Source of the DNA: Proteus vulgaris
GTDB lineage: Bacteria; Pseudomonadota; Gammaproteobacteria; Enterobacterales; Enterobacteriaceae
Reading direction: 5' to 3'
Assembly: GCA_901472505.1 (NCBI GenBank)
Contig: LR590468.1
Span: forward strand, 3,075,501 to 3,139,500
DNA length: 64,000 bases
Made by a program: the position numbers and the translations under genes. Every line of letters starts with the position of its first letter. The first letter of the stretch is position 1. Of the stretch, positions 18,881 through 25,873 are shown one piece after another. The notes under the pieces were generated by a model. The model was not told where the DNA came from. It saw only the letters and a program-made list of their open reading frames with translations, and did no database searches.

Positions 18881-18903
18881 TTAGATAAAAATCAAGGGCG
18901 AGA

Positions 18904-19956
18904 TTAATCAACAGTAATATCCCAGTGAATATCTTCATTGGCTAAGAACGGGATAAGCGCTTCATTGCCACAAAGAATTTGAGCCGGTGCTTCAACCGTT
19001 TTTTCTGTTAGTGTAATAGTACCTTCATTTATAGGTAATCCATAAAAACGTGGCCCATTGAGTGAACAGAATGCTTCAAAGTGCGCTAATGCATTAAGTT
19101 CTTTAAAAACAGTTGCATAGGCTGCTAATGCTGTAGGGGCGTTAAATACACCCGCGCAACCACAAGAGGACTCTTTTCGATGTTGTAAATGTGGTGCAGA
19201 GTCTGTCCCTAAGAAAAAGCGAGAATTGCCTGATGCGACAGCTTGTCTTAAGGCATCTTGATGAACATTACGCTTAAGAATGGGGAGGCAATAGAGGTGA
19301 GGTTTAACACCTCCGACTAACATATGATTGCGGTTAAACATCAAATGTTGTGGAGTAATGGTGGCACCGAGAAATTCATTTCCTTCTAACACATACTGAG
19401 CGGCTTCTTTGGTTGTGATATGTTCAAAAACTATTTTTAGCTCAGGAAATTGTTTGCGTACAGGAGACATAACGCCATCAATGAAACGCGCCTCTCTATC
19501 AAAAATATCAATATGTGAAGCAGTCACTTCGCCGTGAATAAGCAATGGCATGCCGATTTTTTCCATCACACTTAAGATAGGATAAATCTTTGTAATATCA
19601 GATACACCATGGCTTGAGTTTGTTGTTGCATTTGCAGGATAAAGTTTACAAGCAGTGAAAACACCTTGTAAAAAACCTTGTTCTACTTCTGAAGGCAGTG
19701 TGCTATCCGTTAAATAGCAAGTCATTAAAGGGTCGAATTTATCCCCAGCGGGGATAGCCGCTTTTATACGATCACGATAAGCGCGAGCAGCGTCAATGGT
19801 TGTAACTGGTGGGACAAGGTTTGGCATAACAATAGCTCTGCCAAAATAACGACTGGTATAAGGAACAACAGTTTTTAGCATGTCATCATCACGAAAGTGA
19901 ACATGCCAATCATCAGGACGGCGAATAGTGAGGGTGATAGGTTGTGCAGTGGTCAT
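18904..19956 (-). CDS. pyrC: Dihydroorotase (class II)
   Basis: 350 residues, the length of E. coli PyrC (348). [16 protein letters not shown] holds the two metal-binding His; [15 protein letters not shown] has the Lys that is carboxylated to bridge the two zinc ions; [15 protein letters not shown] and LGTDSAPH supply the remaining metal ligands and the catalytic Asp. It converts carbamoyl aspartate to dihydroorotate in pyrimidine synthesis in the cytoplasm. A CGGAGCCGG element stands before the ATG. In E. coli pyrC is controlled by start-site switching and a leader hairpin; I cannot confirm that here. Confidence 0.95.
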   Translation of the reverse strand: MTTAQPITLTIRRPDDWHVHFRDDDMLKTVVPYTSRYFGRAIVMPNLVPPVTTIDAARAYRDRIKAAIPAGDKFDPLMTCYLTDSTLPSEVEQGFLQGVFTACKLYPANATTNSSHGVSDITKIYPILSVMEKIGMPLLIHGEVTASHIDIFDREARFIDGVMSPVRKQFPELKIVFEHITTKEAAQYVLEGNEFLGATITPQHLMFNRNHMLVGGVKPHLYCLPILKRNVHQDALRQAVASGNSRFFLGTDSAPHLQHRKESSCGCAGVFNAPTALAAYATVFKELNALAHFEAFCSLNGPRFYGLPINEGTITLTEKTVEAPAQILCGNEALIPFLANEDIHWDITVD

Positions 19957-20042
19957 ATACCGGCTCCGTGTGTCTTAGGAAAATCGAAAGATCAAGGATT
20001 GGATTGGACTAAATAGTCAAGCCGGAAACGAATGCTAATACG

Positions 20043-20080
20043 AAAACGATTAAATAGCTACCATTTAATCGCATTTTTTT
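20043..20080. terminator. Bidirectional terminator between pyrC and the tRNA-Asn array
   Basis: Perfect 9-bp stem CGATTAAAT (20047-20055) with ATTTAATCG (20063-20071) followed on the plus strand by T7 at 20074-20080 and on the minus strand by four T. On the minus strand it would end the first tRNA transcript before pyrC. Confidence 0.7.
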
Positions 20081-20155
20081 ATTATGTATTAAAGAGTGGT
20101 GTAAGGGAAAACAGAGAATAAAATCAAATGGTTACGAGGGTGACACAAATAGAAA

Positions 20156-20231
20156 TGGCTCCTCCAACTGGACTCGAACCAGTGACATACGGATTAACAG
20201 TCCGCCGTTCTACCAACTGAACTATGGAGGA
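20156..20231 (-). tRNA. tRNA-Asn(GTT), copy 1
   Basis: 76 bases on the minus strand from the acceptor TCCTCCA to an encoded CCA, with anticodon loop CTGTTAATC (GTT) and T-arm CACTGGTTCGAGTCCAGTT. The D-loop reads TTGG where copies 2 and 3 have TCGG. Confidence 0.96.
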
Positions 20232-20482
20232 ATAACACTAAGTGGCGTGTATCATATAGCGGTCGTTTTGAGATGTCAAAGGACAATCTGCGATATTTGT
20301 TTAAGTGCGTAGATAAGCAACATTTTGTGTATTTCTAAAACAGATGCTCTAATAAAGCGGTGAGATTTTTAGCAATAAGGAATAAAAATAAAGAGACAAC
20401 ACATTTAATAAAAAAGTGGAGATCTTAAAAAAGACAAATTAACGAAAAAAGAGCGATGTGAATCATACAGAGTAGAGAAAGC

Positions 20483-20510
20483 AAAAATCCCGCACTGTAA
20501 TAGCGCGGGC
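20483..20510 (-). terminator. Terminator of tRNA-Asn copy 2
   Basis: On the minus strand a G/C-rich stem (GCGGG with CCCGC) is followed by TTTTTGC. The same unit recurs after copies 3 and 4. Confidence 0.8.
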
Positions 20511-20521
20511 TTTTCTAAATT

Positions 20522-20597
20522 TGGCTCCTCCAACTGGACTTGAACCAGTGACATACGGATTAACAGTCCGCCGTTCTACCGACTGAACTATGGAGGA
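20522..20597 (-). tRNA. tRNA-Asn(GTT), copy 2
   Basis: 76 bases, encoded CCA, GTT anticodon. It differs from copy 1 by single bases in the D-loop and in the T-arm (TTCAAGTCC). It shares its upstream flank (GCGAGTTCTCGTGAGAACG) with copy 3, showing that the duplicated unit includes flanking sequence. Confidence 0.96.
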
Positions 20598-20890
20598 AGC
20601 GAGTTCTCGTGAGAACGGGGAGAATAATAGCGAGAGTGATGAACTTTGTAAAGTAAAAAAAGTGAAAAAACAGTTTAAGTGGCTAAAAAATAACTAATTT
20701 ATAGGCTTAAAATTAAATCAGACACTTCAAATTGAAAAATTATTTAATAAATCATATTGGGTAAAATAAAATACGTAAAAATTGGCCTTGAGATTGATGA
20801 CAGAGTTATGAAAAGTTTTTGATAAAACTCAGAGAAAAAGGCAAATAAAAATAAAGAGAAATACCGCAGGAGAACAAAAGACTAGAAAGC

Positions 20891-20920
20891 AAAAAGCCCG
20901 CACTGTAATAGTGTGGGCTT
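20891..20920 (-). terminator. Terminator of tRNA-Asn copy 3
   Basis: AAGCCCGCAC (20894-20903) pairs with GTGTGGGCTT (20911-20920), with one G-U, followed on the minus strand by a T-run. Confidence 0.85.
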
Positions 20921-20929
20921 TTCTAAATT

Positions 20930-21005
20930 TGGCTCCTCCAACTGGACTTGAACCAGTGACATACGGATTAACAGTCCGCCGTTCTACCGACTGAACTATG
21001 GAGGA
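20930..21005 (-). tRNA. tRNA-Asn(GTT), copy 3
   Basis: 76 bases, identical in sequence to copy 2 including the encoded CCA. A terminator lies 10 bases downstream on the minus strand. Confidence 0.96.
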
Positions 21006-21303
21006 AGCGAGTTCTCGTGAGAACGAGGCGAATAATAGCTATCCTCGCTCACCTTGTAAAGTAAAAAAATGAAAAAAAACACCGTTTGCTCAAGAGTGCA
21101 TCAAGTTGTTTCTTTTTTGATGAAAATGTATAAAAAATAAATAGTTATCAGGAGATATTATGCTTCAATAGGACATTTCTATTATGCGGTGTAATTCTAA
21201 AGTCGATAAGAAGCAATAAGAGGTCTTTTCAAAAGAAAGTTTTTCATACTATTTAATAATACAATGTAAGGAATGCAGAGGTTAAATAGAAGATCCAGAG
21301 ATA

Positions 21304-22245
21304 ATGAACACTACCGATTTATCAACGCCGATTTTAATTGAGTTCGATGAATTTAAAAAAACGCTCCTTTCCCATACGAAAGATAAAGAAGGAGGTTGGG
21401 ATACGGCTGTTTCTGGATTAGCGCTGTGTCACTATACAACAACGACAGAATCAGAAGGGTGGATGTATGAGCCAAGTTTGGCTATTGCTGCTCAAGGTGC
21501 AAAACAAATAACAATAGGTTTAGAAACAAATTGTTATCGCCCCTTGAATATGCTTTTGACATCGTCTGACATACCTACTTTTGCTAAAGTATGTGAAGCA
21601 TCTAAAGAGGCACCATTTTTAGCTATCTTACTTAAATTAGATCTCTCTTTATTACCTGAGTTGTTAGCTGAGAATAAATTTGAATTATTGCAAGAAAGTA
21701 ATCAATATAGAGCTCAACAAGTCGTTCCCGCCACTGCACCAATATTACAAGCAGTCACTAGACTTATTAAACTGATTGATACACCAGAAGATGTGCCTTT
21801 TATTGCTCCTTTGATCCAAAAAGAGATCCTTTATTACTTATTACGATCAAATGATGGGGCAAGGCAGCAGTTATTGGCATCGCAACATCCTCAATGTCGC
21901 CAAATTAATCATGCTCTTGATTGGGTTAAGCTGCATTATCGAAACACTATTCGTATTGAAGATTTGACCACGTTAGTAGGAATGAGTACCTCTTCATTTC
22001 ATTTCCACTTTAAAAATCGAACGGGGATGACACCATTACAATATCAAAAATGGCTACGTCTTAATGAAGCCCGACGCATTATGTTAATTGAAATGGCAGA
22101 CGTTTCTGAAGCTGCATTTAGAGTGGGATATGAAAGTCCATCACAATTTAGTCGTGAATATCATCGATTATTTGGCTTTGCCCCTTTAAAAGATATCCAA
22201 CGATTAAAAGAATCTGACACTGAAAGGGTATCTTTGGATAATTAG
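21304..22245 (+). CDS. AraC-family transcriptional regulator
   Basis: 313 residues. An N-terminal AraC_N-type domain (YqhC-like; SGLALCHYTTTTESEGWMYEP, then GAKQITIGLETNCYRP) is followed by two helix-turn-helix motifs at about 205-300 (IRIEDLTTLVGMSTSSFHFHF and VSEAAFRVGYESPSQFSREY). It lies 89 bases before an mdaB-like quinone reductase on the same strand and likely controls it in response to redox or electrophile stress, as YqhC does for its own neighbour; that role is inference. The pair lies between tRNA-Asn copies 3 and 4 and is transcribed against the tRNAs. Confidence 0.88.
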   Translation: MNTTDLSTPILIEFDEFKKTLLSHTKDKEGGWDTAVSGLALCHYTTTTESEGWMYEPSLAIAAQGAKQITIGLETNCYRPLNMLLTSSDIPTFAKVCEASKEAPFLAILLKLDLSLLPELLAENKFELLQESNQYRAQQVVPATAPILQAVTRLIKLIDTPEDVPFIAPLIQKEILYYLLRSNDGARQQLLASQHPQCRQINHALDWVKLHYRNTIRIEDLTTLVGMSTSSFHFHFKNRTGMTPLQYQKWLRLNEARRIMLIEMADVSEAAFRVGYESPSQFSREYHRLFGFAPLKDIQRLKESDTERVSLDN

Positions 22246-22334
22246 GCAAGAATAATGGAGAAATGAGTTAAAGCAATAATGAGTCATTGAGTTACAGTCA
22301 AGCTATTAGATATCTGTATATAAAGGAGTTTGAC

Positions 22335-22928
22335 GTGGCTAATGTATTTATTATTAATGCCTCAAAAGAATTTGATGGCTCTGAAGGAAAACTCAACGAT
22401 TATTTAACGCAAGTTGCTACCACTTTGCTGTCTTCACATCAGATAAATGTGCAATCAACTCGTATTGATGATGGCTACGACAATGATGACGAAGTTGATA
22501 AATATTTATGGGCTGACGTTATTATCTATCAAATGCCAGCTTGGTGGATGGAAGGGCCTTGGATCTTAAAAAAATATATTGATGATGTCTTTAGTGCAGG
22601 CCACGGAAAATTATTCATAGATGATGGTCGTACACGAAAAGATCCTTCAAAAAAATATGGCTCGGGTGGGTTGCTACAAGGTAAAAAATATTTACTCTCC
22701 GTGACTTGGAATGCACCCTTTGAATCTTTTGAAGAACAAGAACAGTTCTTTGATGGGAAGGGGATTGATGCCGTGTATTTTCCATTCCATAAGGCAAATC
22801 AGTTTTTAGGGATGGAGGGATTAAAAACCTTCGGAATGTTTGATGTAGTGAAACAACCTCAAATTGAAAAAGATATTGGGGCATATAAAAAACACTTAGA
22901 ACAAGAAATTGTGGTTTTGCATCGCTAA
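22335..22928 (+). CDS. mdaB: MdaB-like NAD(P)H:quinone oxidoreductase
   Basis: 197 residues of flavodoxin-like fold, near E. coli MdaB (193): NVFIINASKEF, LWADVIIYQMPAWWM, PWILKKYIDDVF, DGRTRKDPSKKYGSGG, KKYLLSVTWNAPFE and YFPFHKANQFLGME. It is a cytoplasmic FAD enzyme that reduces quinones by two electrons, protecting against oxidative stress. I chose the GTG at 22335, 7 bases after AAGGAG; the longer TTG frame from 22287 would place that ribosome site inside the gene. Confidence 0.88.
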   Translation: MANVFIINASKEFDGSEGKLNDYLTQVATTLLSSHQINVQSTRIDDGYDNDDEVDKYLWADVIIYQMPAWWMEGPWILKKYIDDVFSAGHGKLFIDDGRTRKDPSKKYGSGGLLQGKKYLLSVTWNAPFESFEEQEQFFDGKGIDAVYFPFHKANQFLGMEGLKTFGMFDVVKQPQIEKDIGAYKKHLEQEIVVLHR

Positions 22929-22951
22929 TTTTAATAGGGAAATATAATAGC

Positions 22952-22983
22952 AAAAAGCCCGCACTGTAATAGCGCGGGCTTTT
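22952..22983 (-). terminator. Terminator of tRNA-Asn copy 4
   Basis: AAGCCCGC with GCGGGCTT stem, followed by a T-run on the minus strand. On the plus strand it also ends in CTTTTCT, so it may stop mdaB transcripts too. Confidence 0.8.
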
Positions 22984-22990
22984 CTAAATT

Positions 22991-23067
22991 TGGCTCCTCC
23001 AACTGGACTCGAACCAGTGACATACGGATTAACAGTCCGCCGTTCTACCGGACTGAACTATGGAGGA
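22991..23067 (-). tRNA. tRNA-Asn(GTT), copy 4, one extra base in the D-loop
   Basis: 77 bases. It matches the other copies except for one additional G (plus strand, 23050-23051), which makes the D-loop CAGTCCGGTAG instead of CAGTCGGTAG. D-loop length can vary, so it may still work, but the extra base is likely a sequencing error given the other one-base insertions in this window. Confidence 0.92.
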
Positions 23068-23224
23068 AACGTGTTCTTCTTGAGAACGAGGCGCATAATA
23101 ACGATGATATATCAGAGTGTCAACGCTAAAAGTGGATTTAATCTCTATTTGGTTGGTTTATCGACAAAGTGGTTAAATAATAGAAGTTATTCTCCGTGTT
23201 TTTGTCATCAACACGGAGAATGAA

Positions 23225-23731
23225 TCAGGCTTGGGGGGATAATTGTGACGCTGAAATCGATTGTTGGACAGGATCGAACGCCATTAAATACACATCATAA
23301 AAATGTATTTCTTGTTTTTTGCTAATAATCTCACGAATGTCTTCTTTTATTTGTGGTGAGATTGCGGGGTGTTGCTGAATTTCATTTACTGCTTCATCAG
23401 AAAGTTTTTCGAAGGTATACCATTCACCGTTATAGCAAACTCTTAAATCAAGTACGCCAATATCTTCAAATTTATAGATAGGTTTAATATCAAATAGCAA
23501 TACACCAGCCATAACAAGGAACATTACAGTGAAAAGAACCAGTGAAATAATGCCAAAATAAGGAGAGTAGATGAGTAATGCTGCAAGCAATATATAAGAA
23601 AGAATCATGCTGATGCATAACCAGATATGGTTTTTTAAAAATTGACTATTAAAATGTGGTTTTCCGTCTCTTTTTTCCGCTTTATTGATCCGGTCTAAAT
23701 CACGCTCTAAGATTTCTTTTAATACATTCAT
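23225..23731 (-). CDS. ylaC: YlaC-family inner membrane protein
   Basis: 168 residues. Two hydrophobic helices (about 37-57 and 62-84) separate a charged N-terminus from a soluble C-terminal domain. It resembles E. coli YlaC in KRDGKPHFNSQFLKNH, FEDIGVLDLRVCYNGEWY and IHFYDVYLMA. The function is not known. I chose the ATG at 23731, which has TAAGG about 9 bases upstream; the longer frame to 23761 begins with TTG and lacks a ribosome site. Confidence 0.75.
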   Translation of the reverse strand: MNVLKEILERDLDRINKAEKRDGKPHFNSQFLKNHIWLCISMILSYILLAALLIYSPYFGIISLVLFTVMFLVMAGVLLFDIKPIYKFEDIGVLDLRVCYNGEWYTFEKLSDEAVNEIQQHPAISPQIKEDIREIISKKQEIHFYDVYLMAFDPVQQSISASQLSPQA

Positions 23732-24187
23732 TGTAAACACCTTAAGAGATGAATGTTGCAAACTTGTTTCTTGTTACTAGATTATCACGGAGGCGAGATA
23801 AGCAGGTAGAACAGTTTTTTTTAAATTCGGGCATTAACTGTTATTGTGATGCCATTAAGACTATTCTTAGTTGCTGTTAATAATAGAGATAAAATATCAA
23901 ATAAATTTTATACACAGTGATGAAAATAGAGGAAGAATTGTATTTTTAATGTGCAATTCGCATTTTTTTAATCTTTAGATGCATAAAACTATTGCTATTA
24001 AACTTGTCTCATGCGTTAATGAGTAAGGCCTCAATACAGACCTGATTTATGATTGACATTCTAAGTTAATGAGTTTTAAACAGCATCGCTTTTTGACCGT
24101 TTTCTTCATGTGTGCCCATAAGTTATAGGTAGTTCAGGCCAGTAGATGCCGAGAAGGCAACGTTTTATTGATATATAGGAAAGTCAC
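23732..24187. other. Divergent control region of ylaC and the csp gene
   Basis: About 455 bases without an ORF. The plus-strand part just before the cold-shock gene (about 24040-24187) is less AT-rich and may be a long untranslated leader, common for cold-shock genes. I did not find a recognisable cold-box sequence. Confidence 0.4.
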
Positions 24188-24400
24188 ATGTCTGACAAAA
24201 TGAAAGGTCAAGTTAAGTGGTTCAACGAGTCTAAAGGCTTTGGTTTTATTACTCCAGCAGACGGAAGCAAAGACGTATTCGTTCACTTTTCTGCCATTCA
24301 AGGTAACGGTTTCAAAACTCTGGCTGAAGGTCAGAACGTAGAATTCACAATTGAAAACGGTGCAAAAGGTCCAGCAGCAGCTAACGTAACAGCTCTGTAA
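24188..24400 (+). CDS. CspE/CspC-like cold-shock-domain protein
   Basis: 70 residues, a single cold-shock domain with both RNA-binding motifs ([14 protein letters not shown] and VFVHFSAI) and [11 protein letters not shown] at the end. It is nearest to E. coli CspE, a constitutive RNA chaperone and transcription antiterminator; which csp paralogue this is cannot be settled from one copy. AGGA lies 8 bases before the ATG. A strong terminator follows 26 bases after the stop, so it is transcribed alone. Confidence 0.92.
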   Translation: MSDKMKGQVKWFNESKGFGFITPADGSKDVFVHFSAIQGNGFKTLAEGQNVEFTIENGAKGPAAANVTAL

Positions 24401-24426
24401 TTTAAAGCCTTTTAAAAATTTTCTTC

Positions 24427-24458
24427 AAGCCTGTCACCTTATGGTGGCAGGCTTTTTC
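24427..24458 (+). terminator. Terminator of the csp gene
   Basis: Stem AAGCCTGTCACC with GGTGGCAGGCTT (12 pairs, one G-U) around TTAT, then TTTCTT. Confidence 0.9.
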
Positions 24459-24510
24459 TTTATGGGTAAAATAAATAAAAAGAGAATGATAATATTTATC
24501 AGGAGAAAAG

Positions 24511-24705
24511 ATGCAGATTAATGATAGGGTTGTTGTGAAGACGGATGGTATTGATGATCGTGAAGGGATCATCCTGCTTATTGAAGAATTTCATGAAGGT
24601 ATTATGTATTTAGTATCACTTCCCGAGTATCCAAAAGGAATTTGGTTTTTTAATGAAAAAGAGGGCGGAGAAGGTACATTTGTTAGACCAATACAACAAA
24701 AGTGA
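24511..24705 (+). CDS. Small protein, 64 residues, possibly SH3/KOW-like
   Basis: Not recognised by name. It begins [19 protein letters not shown] and has alternating hydrophobic strands ([30 protein letters not shown]), like small SH3-barrel proteins with an early DRVVVK-type strand. TCAGGAGAAAAG just before the ATG is a strong ribosome site, so it is likely translated. It stands alone between the csp terminator and the mgtC leader. Confidence 0.65.
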   Translation: MQINDRVVVKTDGIDDREGIILLIEEFHEGIMYLVSLPEYPKGIWFFNEKEGGEGTFVRPIQQK

Positions 24706-24876
24706 TTTGTGTTTAGGTTCGGTTCATTTACATTTTTAAACTGGCTACTTATACTTTTGCTAAATTTTAGTGGGGAGAAGTCATTTTGGATACGCAAAGT
24801 TGTCGGTTAACAACAAATCAGTTAACTCAAAATAAATTTATTCCAATCAGTAGGTAGGCTGCTTTTCTTCAGTAAA

Positions 24877-24902
24877 ACTGCTTACCACTTTTGGTGGGCA
24901 GT
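24877..24902 (+). ncRNA. Hairpin in the mgtC leader
   Basis: ACTGCTTACCA (24877-24887) pairs completely with TGGTGGGCAGT (24892-24902) with two G-U pairs and a CTTT loop. It lies about 84 bases before the leader ORF. Its role is unknown; it marks a structured 5' region. Confidence 0.5.
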
Positions 24903-24985
24903 GCATCGTAATATTCCTTTCTTATATATTTCTGTTTTGCACTCACCCAAAAACCCTTTATGTAACTAACAAAAAAGGTATAGGT

Positions 24986-25036
24986 ATGTGCTACATTTTT
25001 TTCTCCTTATTTCCTCCTCCTAGGTCGATACGTTAA
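24986..25036 (+). CDS. Candidate leader peptide with a Pro-Pro-Pro run, upstream of mgtC
   Basis: ATG to TAA, product MCYIFFSLFPPPRSIR. AAAGG (24974-24978) lies 7 bases before the ATG, a good ribosome site. Three consecutive CCT codons occupy 25013-25021. Proline-codon leader ORFs control Mg transport and mgtC genes in Salmonella (mgtL, mgtP), and Pro-Pro-Pro stalls ribosomes when EF-P is limiting. Its 70-base distance to mgtC and its overlap with the predicted anti-ribosome-site segment fit a leader role. That it is translated is inference. Confidence 0.55.
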   Translation: MCYIFFSLFPPPRSIR

Positions 25037-25104
25037 TTTCAATACTCTGAACTTTTAGAAAGTATTTTTCAGATTTATTTTTAATCATCATGTAGAGGAA
25101 ATAA
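25007..25104 (+). promoter_or_regulatory. Predicted pairing that hides the mgtC ribosome site
   Basis: TTATTTCCTC (25007-25016) is the exact complement of GAGGAAATAA (25095-25104), which contains the mgtC Shine-Dalgarno. The upstream arm lies inside the leader ORF and includes its first proline codon and part of the second. A ribosome paused on the proline codons would cover this arm and free the mgtC site. Confidence 0.5.
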
Positions 25105-25106
25105 AC

Positions 25107-25805
25107 ATGACGATGACACCTTATATTTTAAATTTGGTAATTGCCATGTGTCTTGGTGCATTGATTGGTGCCGAACGTCAGTGGCGACAGAGGATGGCTG
25201 GTTTAAGGACGAATGCATTAGTTGCCACTGGAGCCGCTGTTTTTATCTTAAGTTCAATCGAGACTTCACCGGATAGTCCTGGCCGAATAGCCGCTCAAGT
25301 GGTTTCGGGGATAGGGTTTCTTGGCGCAGGTGTAATTATGCGAGAAGGAATGAATATTCGAGGACTGAATACAGCGGCAACACTTTGGTGTTCAGCAGGA
25401 ATTGGCGTGTTGTGTGGTTTAGGGCTGTATCAATTGGCGACGATAGCAACACTTCTTATTCTTTGTGCCAATATTTTATTACGAGAAGCCGCTCAGCGCA
25501 TTAATGCTCAACCACAATCTCAAGCAATAGATATTGAGCAACGTTACTCTATTCGAATTATTTGTGATGCTGAAGATGAGGTTTTAGTCAGAACTCTTAT
25601 TTTGCAAGCAATAAATGGTTTACATGTTCGATTACAATCTTTGAGTAGTGCTGATACATTAATGCCTAGCCAATTAGAAGTTTGTGCTGAGTTGCTTGCA
25701 ACGCCTATTGAACAAAAAGAGATAGAAGCCATTGTCTGCCGAGTTAGTTTAGAGAAAAGTGTAAGTGCTATCAATTGGAAAATTGCATCTGAGCACCCAG
25801 CCTAA
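25107..25805 (+). CDS. mgtC: MgtC/SapB-family membrane protein
   Basis: 232 residues. The N-terminal half has about four to five hydrophobic helices with the family signature: CLGALIGAERQWRQRMAGLR, then TNALVATGAA, VVSGIGFLGAGVIMREG and GLNTAATLWCSAGIGVLCG. The C-terminal 85 residues are a soluble ACT-like domain. MgtC supports growth in low Mg and survival in macrophages and modulates the F1Fo ATPase in Salmonella. GAGG lies 8 bases before the ATG at 25107. No mgtB-type Mg ATPase follows; a terminator stands 37 bases after the stop. Confidence 0.9.
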   Translation: MTMTPYILNLVIAMCLGALIGAERQWRQRMAGLRTNALVATGAAVFILSSIETSPDSPGRIAAQVVSGIGFLGAGVIMREGMNIRGLNTAATLWCSAGIGVLCGLGLYQLATIATLLILCANILLREAAQRINAQPQSQAIDIEQRYSIRIICDAEDEVLVRTLILQAINGLHVRLQSLSSADTLMPSQLEVCAELLATPIEQKEIEAIVCRVSLEKSVSAINWKIASEHPA

Positions 25806-25842
25806 CTAACAATAGTTTGAATTAAATACACTTCTTAAGATT

Positions 25843-25873
25843 ACTCTCTATATTCTATATAGGGAGTTTTTTT
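25843..25873 (+). terminator. Terminator of mgtC
   Basis: ACTCTCTATA (25843-25852) pairs with TATAGGGAGT (25858-25867) with one G-U, followed by T7 (25867-25873). Confidence 0.88.

Noticed and set aside
20156..23067. CRISPR-like direct repeats
   Set aside because: The repeated 76-base units are tRNA-Asn genes with full cloverleaf features and terminators.
24806..24826. PhoP-box-like direct repeat (GTTAAC, 9 bases, GTTAAC) upstream of mgtC
   Set aside because: PhoP boxes are GGTTTA-type hexamers 5 bases apart; spacing and sequence do not match well enough.
24833..25036. Known metal riboswitch (M-box or yybP-ykoY) in the mgtC leader
   Set aside because: I could not find the conserved core elements of either class; the proline leader ORF explains the structure better.
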